Shown piece after piece: positions 54,812 through 64,000 of a DNA stretch of 64,000 bases. The DNA lies in the NCBI RefSeq assembly GCF_963675165.1, contig NC_087379.1, positions 1-64,000 of the forward strand, read 5' to 3'. The stretch is from Halichondria panicea. Taxonomy: Eukaryota > Porifera > Demospongiae > Suberitida > Halichondriidae. A program made the position numbers and the translations under genes. Every line of letters starts with the position of its first letter. Position 1 is the first letter of the stretch. The notes under the pieces were generated by a model. It made no database searches. It worked only from the letters and a program-made list of their open reading frames with translations, and had not been told where the DNA came from.

Positions 54812-57280
54812 ATGGGTTGTGGGAGCAGTTCTGGACTGGGACTGAGGCCGAGGTCGAGGAGGACTGCAGCATCCTCAGGAGACGGCAAGGAAAGGAAGTT
54901 GTCTGTTCGAGGTCCCGTTCCATTCATCAATGTTACATTCGGGTCCAATGTTGACAAATCACCTCCGAAAGTCATCTTTGTTTTTGGTGAGCTCATCTTT
55001 TTTATAAGGAAGTACGTGCAAGCTATATACGTGCAGGTGGACCTGGATCTCATAAAGGCCATGTGGTGGGATCACTGCAGTCTATGTTTGGAATGAAGCT
55101 GATATCATCTGAAGCCATTATTCTCAAATTCCTGCCTCAGAAAGTGGGAAACATCGTGTCCATCTCCACCACAGAAGTACACAGCACTGAGTTACCACTC
55201 ACTATTATAACATCTGCGGCCATTGTACACACTAACAATACATGCATGCAGGCTGTAAATATAATGGGTTAGAATGTTTTGCGAGCATCAAACCATGATA
55301 TGCGTAGATCATAAAGCGTCACATTTTCTGTTGATTTTGCGGCACATTTGCAAAAGTTTTTCACCAGCTGAATTATTATCGCAATAATTATAATAGCTAG
55401 CTATTGCTAAGTACTTTTGTTGTATCTTTGCAGGAGATACTAGAGTTGGTTCACCGGGAGCCCCAGCAAGTTCCCCTGGACTGGGTAATGGGTCTAGTAC
55501 AGGACGAGGTGGAGAGTGAGCCAGATCAGATGTTCATTGTGGACCTCATCCCTAACCTCAAGTGGCTGATGAAGAGCAGCAGTCTCTTTAAAGAGTGTGA
55601 CACAGTTTTGGAAGAATTTGAACGGAAGGTATTATAATAGTCAGCAGTTTATTTGCATGGTTTCTGAACATGTTAATCCAGGTTCCTATATCGTTTGCCC
55701 TCCACTTGTCCCTGGGTGAGGAGAGCCTGGACAAGACCCTCGACTATTCCCACCACTCTACCAACCTTCCTCCAGGAGCCACCCTGGCTGATGAGGCTGA
55801 CAACTCTAAAGCTAAGGTATACAAGTGCAGTGAGTACCTATTCCCACACTTCACTAAATAACATGACCCCTACAAAGGCTAAACTGTGCAATTGCTATGT
55901 ACAGAGTCGCTTCCTGATGCACGAGAAAGCAGTCCAACCGTTTGTGCAATATTTCCAGTCTTGTGATCGCCTTGTGTCAGTGGATGTGTCCAGTGGTGCT
56001 AGTGAGGCCATCGTGGATAGAATCCACCAAGTGTTCACTTCACTTAACCTCCAGGCATGGAGACCAGTCAACACTGTACTCGTGTTTGCAATGAGTGAGC
56101 CCTTCTCATTATACAATCCTGCAACCTACCGGTGCTAAACTTCTTTCAAAGAGCTGTCCACTTAAATTGGATGATTGTGTACTAACCTAGCATGTGTTTT
56201 AGTAGCTTCGTTCCCAGGCTGATTTGTCTAAAATAACGCTATAGTATTTTAGAGACAAATCAGCCAGCCTGGTAACGAGGCTAGTGTTTTAGATTACAGC
56301 ATTCCTACATGTTACATGCAGATGGTCTTAAAGCTGGTAATCTTGATTTGTCTGTGTGCTGTGATATGAGTCTCATTGTGTTGAGTGAGATCACTACTGA
56401 ACCTGAGGCCTCAGCTGAGACTCTACTAGGCAGTCTCAGTGAGCACATCAATGCACTGGCTGATATCTCACATTACTTTGTCATTGATCCCTCCAACACT
56501 ACACTACAGAAGGCATCCGTGGGCGACGTACGTGAGTCATCTACTGTGCATGCAGTCATATACCATAGCCATAATGTGTGTGTGTGTGTCACTGCTATAG
56601 TCTGTATGCTGGGATATGCTCACACTGGTCAGTCTTGCATGACCACCTTTAGACAAAACGACCACCACTAGACAAACCTCTCAGGCCTAGTTTACCACAT
56701 GTTAAGCTATAAAGAGGCAAATTTGTTTGTGGAGTTGAGATTGAGGGTTTAAAATAGCCCACTACTCCTGGGCACACCACTGTCAGTATGCTATAGTGTG
56801 TTTGTAGAAGCCTTTGATTTGGGAATCCCTTTCTTTGTGTTTTGTTGACTATTATAACTCTAGCCTCATTCCCTGCAGTTTCACAAAAGAGCTCTTGTGT
56901 TCTCTGACCACGAGGACAATGAAGGTGGAGGTGTCAACAAGTTCAGCACCAGGTTAGCTATCAGTTACAAGCTAGTACAGGCAGCTATCATTCTGATCAT
57001 AATATCCCCACTATCCTTCACTCTTTCAGCCTAGTGCCATCTCTCGCTAAATTTATTGCTGAAATTGAATGTGTATGAAATAATAATAGGAAATCGTGTA
57101 TTATTACAGTCACAGCATTTCCCCTGCAGACTAAACAAATTGGTTGGTAGTAGGCAGCCATACTTCAAGGCTGTGTGCTCTAGTGCTGACGAGACTCTCC
57201 TCTTCCCCACGTCTTGTGAAGACTTATTCTGCCAACAAATGGCACTCTGTATGGCCGAGAAACATCCCTCAAAGAAATAG
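54812..57280 (+). CDS. Adenylate-kinase-like protein with degenerate P-loop and myristoylation motif
   Basis: Starts MGCGSSSGLGLRPRSRR at 54812 and ends AEKHPSKK, TAG at 57278-57280; about 11 exons. Gly2-Cys3 with nearby basic residues fits dual N-myristoylation/palmitoylation, so a membrane location is likely. The core resembles an NMP kinase: KVIFVFGGPGSHKGHVVGSL aligns with the GGPGSGKGT P-loop, but the second Gly is His and the Ser/Thr is Gly. KLISSEAIILKFLP aligns with the helix after the P-loop, PLDWVMGLVQDEVE with the NMP-binding helix, and FIVDLIPNLKWL with the FLIDGFPR strand, where the catalytic Arg is Asn. These changes suggest a pseudo-kinase. The C-terminal part (CDMSLIVLSEITTEPEASAE, HYFVIDPSN) I do not recognise. 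It shares a divergent spacer with RPL32. Relation to the AK5/AK7/AK8 group is possible but unproven. Confidence 0.7.
55270..55365. repeat. Inverted-repeat element family D, second copy
   Basis: Starts TAGAATGTTTTGCGAGCATC. It then holds AGCGTCACATTTTCTG and ATTTGCAAAAGTTTTTCACC, the reverse complement order of the 51.8-kb copy. Intron of the adenylate-kinase-like gene. Confidence 0.6.
56203..56283. mobile_element. 81-bp foldback element flanked by 9-bp duplication
   Basis: TAGCTTCGTTCCCAGGCTG at the left end pairs with the right end CAGCCTGGTAACGAGGCTA; GATTTGTCT/AGACAAATC extends the stem to about 27 bp around a 20-base loop. GTGTTTTAG occurs directly on both sides (56194-56202 and 56284-56292), a perfect 9-bp target-site duplication. 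No coding capacity; a miniature inverted-repeat element. Confidence 0.85.
56608..56770. repeat. Dispersed repeat family B
   Basis: TGCTCACACTGGTCAGTCTT, GACCACCTTTAGACAAAACG, CAGGCCTAGTTTACCACATG, GTGGAGTTGAGATTGAGGGT and AAAATAGCCCACTA follow the order of the 170-402 copy closely. Confidence 0.7.
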
Positions 57281-57600
57281 CTACCATCAGATACTCTCCA
57301 GCCAGGCATCCCCTGCAACCTCCTATGAACTTATCATCTCATTCTGATTTCATTATTTATCCACAGAACTCTTATCATGTTTGTTACATAATACAAGAAT
57401 TTGATGTTTTTCAGTGTACACTCAAACTTTAGACACAGAAGCAGTGAACTCCACAAATAATAACTATATATAATATTATCTACAAATCAAAGACATAATT
57501 CTGAAAATTCACTGGATGGAAGCTGAAAATTTGAATAATAATAATTATGATAATCTTGAAGCTAATAATAGAATGAGAGATAATACAGTTGTCATTGACT
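57281..57600. other. Convergent 3' spacer
   Basis: 320 bp, AT-rich, between the adenylate-kinase-like and RING1/RNF2 stops. No gene or clear repeat is seen. Confidence 0.5.
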
Positions 57601-60600
57601 TCACAGCTCCACCTCTTTCGTGAAATACAGCTTCAGTTTGTCCCCAGGAGTCCAGTGCTGGGGGAATGGAGAGAGAGAGAGGGAACACAAGTAGTAGTGG
57701 GCAAATGCACAGGAATTTTGCAATTACATGTGAAGCCATTTTGAAGAGATGACACTGCACAGTCAACATTACAGCCACAGAGCTATAGTGGCGACCATGC
57801 TTTGTTCTAATAAAGCTACAGTGGATTGTAGTGCACTTGCAACAGAGAATAGCAAACAGCAAAACCACAATTTAAATTGTTAGTTAATCAGGGCCAAAAC
57901 TGAAAGGGGAAATTATATTTAGCGTAGTTATTTCGGTCACTTCTGATTCTAAATAATTCTAGCACATATCTGAAAGCTAATCTACCAAAAAGGGTAAGTT
58001 GGGTCGTTTTATATAGCCTATGGGTTTTAGGCTAAGAAATTATTATCTACATGTAATAAAATATTATTGTGGTTTTGCTGTAAGGCAATTCTCTTTGCAA
58101 GTGCAATTCTCTTTGCAAGTGCACTGCAATCCACTATAATACAGTGAAGTATGAAGATGTGTTGACAAAAGGGGCTCTCATTTGGAGGGGAGCTGAGACA
58201 CACGTGAAATGATCAATTTCGCAAAAACATTGCAAGATTACACACCAAGAAGGCTCCAGTCTCCATACTTCCTATATACGCCACTGTGCTTATAATGAAT
58301 CTTACCAAGTCCATGATTTGCTTGAGGGATGTTCCCCTAGCCAGGTGACTATAGTCTCCCTCCTCACACCCTACATACAGCGAGTACTGACCACGCCCAT
58401 CGCCCACCTCCTCCTCAATAGCTGTGTACGATAGTGACCGCACAGCTGAGCCTGCAAGAGAATGATTGGGGATTCAGTGTTAGAAGCACATGTAAGCCAT
58501 ACAGCTAGCTACTGTGGATTGCAGTGCGGCACTTGCAACAGAGATTTGCCTGGCAGCTTTTAGATACGAATATCATTATCAATAATACTTTAATTCTGTT
58601 AGGGTCAAATTGAAAAATTTAGGCCACTTCTGCAAAATCAGAACCTGATCTACCAAAAAGGCAAGTTGGGTTGTTGCCCGGTTTCCGAAAAACTTTCTAA
58701 CAGTCCTTCTGCGAAAGTTTGTACCCTTGAAATAATTATACCCTTATATCTAAACAATAGAGATTGAGATTGAGTGAGTTTTGAACCCATTGAAACAATA
58801 CAAGTCATTACAATGCTTTGCTCTTGTCATACGTGAATATGGACTTAACAACAAATGATGCTCTAAACATGTCATAATTATGACCTAAGAGCTATAGAAT
58901 GCAACTTTTGGTAGTCAGCTAGTTAGATTGATTAAATAGAATGGCGGTATTGGTAATATGACGTTAAACCCAAAACTGTCTTATCCTTCAAAGCAGATCT
59001 CGAATGCAACGTTTGGTACTGGCTGGTAGTTAGCTAGTTAGATTGATTACCTTTGTTTCTCTGCACGTCTGTGTCCAGCATGGGGTAGAGGGAGAGGTAC
59101 TTGGCCAGGTGAGACACAGTGCACAGGGGAGAGGTGACCAGGTTACGAATAGCATGGTCCAGTGCAGCAGGATGTGAGGGGTGTGGTCTCAACTGAAGCT
59201 CCACCTCTCTCTCCAGTACGTCACTATCTAGAGATTCGTTGTGTATTGAGGGGGGAGTGGAGGGTTCGCTGCACGGAGACTCTATATAGGGGGGAGACAA
59301 GTGGTCAGATAGAGAGGCTCTCGTGGTTACAATGCTATCAACTTTGATGGTCCATAACTTGCGTTGGAAAGGTCCAATTTGAAAGCTAAAAGATGCATTT
59401 AGTAGCTGTTTGGTAGTGCTACAATATGGTGTGCTTATAACACACGACTACACATGTACATGTGAACAGTATGTTTACAAGCACCAGAGATTACGTAACA
59501 TGTGGGCTACAGAATGATGTAAGTGATTAAATTACACTGGTAAATATTTACTTTACCTTGACGGATCCTCTTGTCAGGAGGTGGTTGTGTCTCATCGTCA
59601 TCATCATTATTATCATCAGGGGGTGGAGTCGTATGCTTCCTCTGGTGGAGCTGCAGCATCCTGCGTGGAGTTGACTTCTCCTAATAATAGAATATACATT
59701 CCATTAAAACCACAAAGCAATTGAATGCACACACACACAACACACAATATACATGCACATATTCAATACCTGTTGCTGTACATTTAACTCTTCTCTCTCT
59801 GGATAAATCTACAGGAACAAAACGTTAAGAGTGATACTAAACCATATGCTAGTGCTGTAGCCTCCCTACCTTAGCAATGAGAGCATCAAAGTTAGGGTCA
59901 GGTCGCAGTGATCGCTTGGAGACTAGTTTCTTGCGACAAGTTGGGCACTCCTTATTGCTGTATAGGGGAGAGCATGGTGAAGGATAGTGTGGCCGCATGA
60001 GAGGATGCTCTTACCCACTGCGCAGTGCGGTTATGATGCACTCCTGGCAAAATCTGTGCAGACACTGCAAGGAAAGTTAGTTGACAGTGTGAACAATGTT
60101 TGCAAGTATACAGACAGAGTGTGCTAACAAGGCTACACTCTTCTTATAGGAGCTATGTTATCAAGCCAACAAGGAAGTAGATTCAACACACACAATCACA
60201 CACGAAGTACACTGCCAAACAAATTGCACGAAAAGAAACTAATTCAATGCAGTGACTTTTGTTACCTCTTTTGTGGTTTGTGTGTTGGACATGAGGTCCA
60301 GGCAGATGGGGCACATGAGCTCAGAGTGGAGGGCCCTCGGGGACACGGCTATGGCAGAGGTGTCAGCCACCATGTCATGAGGCGTGCGATGCAACTCGTA
60401 CATTGTAAGCTCTGCGAAGTATTATCACAAGGGCTGACGATATTAACACTACAAGAATGACAACTATCTACGTACGTACGTCTGTACATGCAGTCAAATG
60501 TGAATGGAAGATTCTTTTTTATTATTATCAATCTTCCTCACAAACGATCAATGATGGTGACAAAATTCACCATACACGATTCTCTGCTTATCCACCAACT

Positions 60601-60771
60601 AGATTAGTTTCCAGTACTCCACTACAATGTAACAGTACATACAACATCTGTACAGGCTAACACAGATACATATAAGAGCTCTTGTCTACTATGAAACTTG
60701 CATGCACATAATATTAGCTTAGACTCACCCCATATTTTGTTGAGACTTTGCTGCGAGTTGGAGCCTGCCAT
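57601..60771 (-). CDS. RING1/RNF2 polycomb E3 ubiquitin ligase
   Basis: Starts [14 protein letters not shown] at 60771 and ends [17 protein letters not shown] at 57601. Exon 2 gives [20 protein letters not shown] and [15 protein letters not shown], then [17 protein letters not shown] and [20 protein letters not shown], then [12 protein letters not shown]. This is the C3HC4 RING plus flanks of RING1A/RING1B, almost residue for residue. The middle is acidic and Ser/Pro-rich ([20 protein letters not shown]). The C-terminal RAWUL ubiquitin-like domain is present: [64 protein letters not shown]. It is the catalytic subunit of PRC1, writing H2A monoubiquitin with a PCGF partner. Introns hold family E repeats. 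Animals outside vertebrates have one gene, so RING1 and RNF2 cannot be distinguished. Confidence 0.93.
57818..58138. repeat. Inverted-repeat element family E, full-length copy
   Basis: The left end TACAGTGGATTGTAGTGCAC, TTGCAACAGAGAA and the right end TTCTCTTTGCAAGTGCACTG, CAATCCACTATA are inverted over about 33 bp. The right end word TCTCTTTGCAAGTGCA is doubled. It is 321 bp, non-coding, in a RING1/RNF2 intron. Confidence 0.75.
58510..58690. repeat. Inverted-repeat element family E, partial
   Basis: Starts TACTGTGGATTGCAGTGCGG, CACTTGCAACAGAGA and keeps AGGGTCAAA, GGCCACTTCTGCAAAATCAG and CTACCAAAAAGGCAAGTTGG. The right end is replaced by a family-C-like stretch near 58685-58745. Confidence 0.65.
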
Positions 60772-61045
60772 AGCTTCAGGGACCGCGGGGAATACTGACT
60801 ACTGCAGGGCCGAGCTTCTGGGCTTGTGATCGGGAGGTTTGAGAGGAATGGAGAGATGCTAACTTTACATCAAAGACGCCTTAGCTAGCCATGAATAGCC
60901 ACCATGTTATAATTTCCACACCACCGTATATCCAATTAAACGAATTTTATGTAAGCATTTTTTTGTTGTATCATACATTCTGAATGCAAAACATGTGACA
61001 GTACAGTACAAACAATATACAATACACACAGCACACACACACACA

Positions 61046-62431
61046 CTAATTAGAGTCAATAGTAGTAGGCATAGATACACTGTTTGCAGCCACCCAGGTG
61101 AGAGCCCATCGCAAATTAGTCAGCACAAATTTGAGAGCTTTCGTCCACTTTTCGGGAGAATTGAACTGTGTCTTGACTGAAAATCCTTCTTTTCCAGGGT
61201 CTCCAATTTTGTCTTTTTCGATTATGTAAGGCAACATAAAATGAGGTTTACTGTTCGTTTCAATGTGTCTTTTGAGTTGGCCCAGACAGTCTAGAAATGC
61301 GACCATAGCCGAATCAAACTTGGAATCAGTAAATAATCTCAGGCCAGCACTACTATGCAATGGAAGTATCCGCTTCTTGTTCTCACTCTCTTCCAGAAAT
61401 GATTGATTTCCATAGGGCACAAGTTTGTAGCGTTGAAAAGTGACTCCAGATAATCGAGCTAGTGTACTGAGCAGGAAGGCTGTTTGCCCCCACGCTGCAT
61501 TGATCTCTGACCACTCGACAGGCACCGTCTGCAATCTTCCTAGCCTCAGGCCGTTGATAGTACCAAAATGTCCGTTATGCCATATATGGAATACACAGTT
61601 GAGAACGTTTGTTTTCTTGAGTCTAAGCAGTTGCTCTGTAGTGTACTGCAGCTGGTACTGGACACTGATGAGGTCATCCTTGAATATTAGCATTCGCTGT
61701 TGGTGCTCATTAAAGTTCTTCCAATACGCTTGCTCCTCTACCTTCAGTTTCACTTCTCTATCTCTTTGCACGGCCATTTCACTAGATATCTTCTCGCGTC
61801 TGTTCTCAGTCTCCAGCAGCTTTGATTTCAATAACTCCTCTTCTTTATGCATTGCCTCTAATTCAGAATCGAGCTCAGACATTTCTGACTTGTACGTGTC
61901 CACTTCTTGCTCTAATCGTGTAGCCAATCGATCGTAGTGGCCCTTCGCTTCCTCCATACTGTAGATCTTTTCTTCAAACGATTCTAGAACGGCTTCAGGA
62001 CAGTCACAACAGAGGGGGTGGTCAATCTCCATATGGGACGAGAGCATTTTAAACGTTTCCGAAGCGATTTGGATTTGTTTCAGAGTACTTTTCTTTTCTG
62101 GATGGTTTGGCTGCAAACTATCATAGATGACTGACACAGTTTCGCTGCTCCTACGAGGGAATTGCCTCCTGACGACTTGAGGTGAGCTCCTGGGTATGGG
62201 CACTGGTTGATCAGACGCTTCTCCATCGGTACCATCTTCTTGATCAGCTTTGTTTGTTTCTTTAGCTTGTCCCGACCATTCCAGGCTTAGCCTTTCCTCT
62301 GAGGTGTTGGCTACACCCACAAGGTCTTTGGCTTGGAGCGAACGGTTTAGTTTGATGGGTCTGGTGCACTTCTGACATACGAAGGTGACGTGAGTAGTTG
62401 TTTTTGAGGAGGGCACTGTGCTGGTAGCCAT
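61046..62431 (-). CDS. BECN1: Beclin 1, intronless
   Basis: A single uninterrupted frame of 461 residues from MATSTVPSSKTTTHVTFVCQ at 62431 to SVSMPTTIDSN, TAG at 61046. Near the N-terminus is a zinc-ribbon-like CQKCTRPIKL. The central coiled coil follows (ATRLEQEVDTYKSEMSELDS), then the BARA domain: KKTNVLNCVFHIWHNGHFGT, INGLRLGRLQTVPVEWSEIN, AAWGQTAFLLSTLARLSGVT, FQRYKLVPYGNQSFLEESEN, KTQFNSPEKWTKALKFVLTN. Beclin 1 is the ATG6 subunit of the class III PI3K complexes in autophagy and endosomal traffic. Human BECN1 is 450 residues. Two sites differ: the BH3 core (human LKVTGDLFDIMS) reads IQIASETFKMLS, and the aromatic finger (human FFW) reads LFT. It is the only long gene here without introns apart from tiny CMC2. 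It is divergent from SNRPA at 160 bp. Confidence 0.95.
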   Translation of the reverse strand: MATSTVPSSKTTTHVTFVCQKCTRPIKLNRSLQAKDLVGVANTSEERLSLEWSGQAKETNKADQEDGTDGEASDQPVPIPRSSPQVVRRQFPRRSSETVSVIYDSLQPNHPEKKSTLKQIQIASETFKMLSSHMEIDHPLCCDCPEAVLESFEEKIYSMEEAKGHYDRLATRLEQEVDTYKSEMSELDSELEAMHKEEELLKSKLLETENRREKISSEMAVQRDREVKLKVEEQAYWKNFNEHQQRMLIFKDDLISVQYQLQYTTEQLLRLKKTNVLNCVFHIWHNGHFGTINGLRLGRLQTVPVEWSEINAAWGQTAFLLSTLARLSGVTFQRYKLVPYGNQSFLEESENKKRILPLHSSAGLRLFTDSKFDSAMVAFLDCLGQLKRHIETNSKPHFMLPYIIEKDKIGDPGKEGFSVKTQFNSPEKWTKALKFVLTNLRWALTWVAANSVSMPTTIDSN

Positions 62432-62591
62432 TTTTATTTGTTATCTGCGGAATAATCTCGAAAAACAACTATCCCCCGCGGCGTAACCAAGAGGACAATA
62501 GCTTTATGATGTGCATTATTTAGAATCAGAAACTGCTCTTTAGTTGGAATTTTTATCAAGACCACGTTGTGTAAGAAAATTCGAGGTTGTC
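62432..62591. promoter_or_regulatory. Divergent promoter, BECN1 and SNRPA/SNRPB2
   Basis: 160 bp between two start codons with a GC patch (CCCCGCGGCG at about 62472-62481). No TATA box. If BECN1 has a 5' UTR exon it must lie here. Confidence 0.4.
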
Positions 62592-63996
62592 ATGGATGTC
62601 CCACCTAACCAGTCACTGTATATCAACAATCTGAATGAGAAAGTCAAGAAGGAAGGTAAATGGCTGACAATAAAACTGTTCTGCATAGTAACAACTGATT
62701 TATGCAGAATTGAAGAAGTCGCTGTACGCCATTTTCTCTCAGTTTGGGCCGATACTCGACATTGTGGCTCTCAAGACACTCAAGATGAGAGGACAAGCAT
62801 TCGTGGTGTTCTCTGATATACCCAGTGCCAGCAATGCTCTGAGATCCATGCAGGGGTTCCCATTCTATGATAAACCCATGGTCAGTAGTAACTAGAGCTT
62901 GGAGGGTACAAGTCTAATGCTAATACTTTTGTAGCCCTGAGAAAGGTATATTATTAGACTGTTGACAATGTCCCTTTGAATACTTCAATCGTAATTAGGC
63001 TGCATCAATCATTAAGTACTAGTATATACTCATGATTAATGTATATATATATATAGATTGTGTGTGTCATGGTTGCCCCGGGCTGCAGTAGTCTGCATTG
63101 CACAGCCTCCCCTCTCACACACACCCTGCAGAGAATAACCTACGCAAAGTCAAAGTCTGATGCCGTGTCTAAACAAGATGGTACCTTTGTGGAGAAGAAG
63201 AAGAGAAAGCCAGAGGAGAGTAAGTACCGTATAACGAGTATTTTTCGATGGTATAAATATTCGCAGTTTTCGCTGATTAAAAATCCGGAGGGTGGGTTCA
63301 TAGTTCATAGTTCATGGTAGGGTATAACAGACACTGCTGTGTGTTGACTATGTGTGAATACCTACTGATATTTGTGGTATATAATCTGATAGTTTATTCA
63401 TTTCCTCCCTCAGCTGATAGTGGACCCACTGCCAAGAAGCCAGCCAAGGCCTCTAAGGACGGGACCACACCCCAGCAGCCCGCCACCCACAAGAGCTCCT
63501 CCTCCTCCGGACGTGAGCAACCCAACAAGATCCTGTTCCTCACCAGTTTGCCTGAAGAGACTAACGAACAAATGCTCACAATGCTATTTCAACAGTGAGT
63601 TGTCTAGTAACAAGAGATCAGAGATCATTGGTTCAAATCCAGTCAGGGCCTCTTTTTCTTATTTGCATACATTTGAGCATATGTACGTAGTGAAAGCTTA
63701 GCTAGTAATGGTCATCAGATATAGTAATGCCTAACCCCTTGAATGTACTTTTCTCAAAAAGTGATGTAGTAACGCCTATGATAATGATTTATGTACTAAA
63801 TGCTCTTCTAAACGTTCTTTGTCTCCTCCCCTGCAGGTTCCCAGGTTATAAGGAGGTTCGACTGGTCCCTGGAAGATCTGATATTGCCTTTGTAGAGTTT
63901 GATACTGAGTTACAATCGACGGAGGCCAAGACTTCTCTACAAGGCTTCAAGATCACGCCCACCAACGCTATGACTATTGCATTTGCAAAGAAATAA
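62592..63996 (+). CDS. U1A/U2B''-type snRNP protein (SNF family)
   Basis: Five exons (62592-62655, 62708-62880, 63132-63219, 63414-63594, 63837-63996) join to 221 residues. RRM1 reads [20 protein letters not shown] (RNP2), [20 protein letters not shown] and [10 protein letters not shown] (RNP1), then [15 protein letters not shown] Lys/Ser/Pro-rich linker follows, then RRM2: [38 protein letters not shown] and [16 protein letters not shown] at the end. This is SNRPA (U1A, stem-loop II of U1 snRNA) or SNRPB2 (U2B''); many invertebrates have one protein doing both. The short linker and length of 221 are nearer SNRPB2 (225) and Drosophila SNF (216). The TAA at 63994-63996 lies 4 bp from the window end. 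Confidence 0.93.
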
Positions 63997-64000
63997 ACAC

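Noticed and set aside
61440-61937. 165-codon plus-strand frame antisense to Beclin 1
   Set aside because: It is Ser-rich and has no domain; it is the shadow of the strongly conserved BECN1 frame.
63625-63660. tRNA-like B-box word GGTTCAAATCC in an SNRPA intron
   Set aside because: No A-box, acceptor stem or cloverleaf can be formed around it; a chance match or an old SINE scrap.

Overview
The window is animal nuclear DNA with very compact, intron-rich genes. About 20 protein-coding genes sit in 64 kb. Introns are mostly 50-500 bp with GT-AG ends, spacers are often under 300 bp, and head-to-head pairs are common. Diagnostic metazoan proteins are present: an A1CF-type RNA-binding protein, a THSD7-like receptor, SHOC2, Beclin 1, RING1/RNF2, RUNDC1, MFAP1, NUP62, eIF2B-gamma and RPL32. 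The density, AT-rich introns full of ATAATTAT, small foldback elements and lineage-specific SAM paralogs suggest an early-branching animal. A demosponge is most likely; this is an inference from style and gene content, not a proven assignment. No bacterial genes, CRISPR arrays, rRNA or convincing tRNA genes were seen, and no virus-like element was recognised.

Layout. 1-7.4 kb: the 3' end of a PLAT-domain gene (+), a BAR-like coiled-coil gene (-), an A1CF/RBM46-like gene (+) and an uncharacterised gene (-). 7.6-15.6 kb: an MRG-domain gene (+), EIF2B3 (-), then three tandem paralogs (-) joining a SAM domain to a Cys-rich, bacterial-PH-like domain. 15.9-24.5 kb: a large ankyrin-repeat/MAP3K-type kinase gene (+). 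24.7-29.3 kb: a BET1-type SNARE (-) and NUP62 (+), whose N-terminal domain is built of GLQLG-type repeats instead of FG repeats. 30.2-39.2 kb: a 2,086-residue receptor with about 21 thrombospondin type-1 repeats, one membrane span and a long tail. 39.5-47.1 kb: RUNDC1 (-) and MFAP1 (+). 47.2-53.5 kb: a DUF547 gene and CMC2 (both -, separated by 2 bp), then SHOC2 (+). 53.9-64 kb: RPL32 (-), an adenylate-kinase-like gene with a degenerate P-loop (+), RING1/RNF2 (-), intronless Beclin 1 (-) and SNRPA/SNRPB2 (+).

Most genes are unrelated housekeeping or signalling genes packed together; I see no single pathway cluster. Units that plausibly share control are the divergent pairs (BAR-like/A1CF-like, uncharacterised/MRG, RUNDC1/MFAP1, CMC2/SHOC2, RPL32/AK-like, BECN1/SNRPA), the CMC2-DUF547 pair that may be dicistronic, and the SAM triplet. 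Introns and spacers carry at least five families of short non-coding inverted-repeat elements that recur inside this window, plus several minisatellites.

The observations most worth follow-up are the F-poor NUP62 repeat domain and its apparent cluster of GC-AG introns, the CMC2/DUF547 2-bp junction, the SAM/bPH-like triplet, the ankyrin-MAP3K fusion, the degenerate adenylate-kinase-like protein, and divergence of the BH3 and aromatic-finger sites in Beclin 1.
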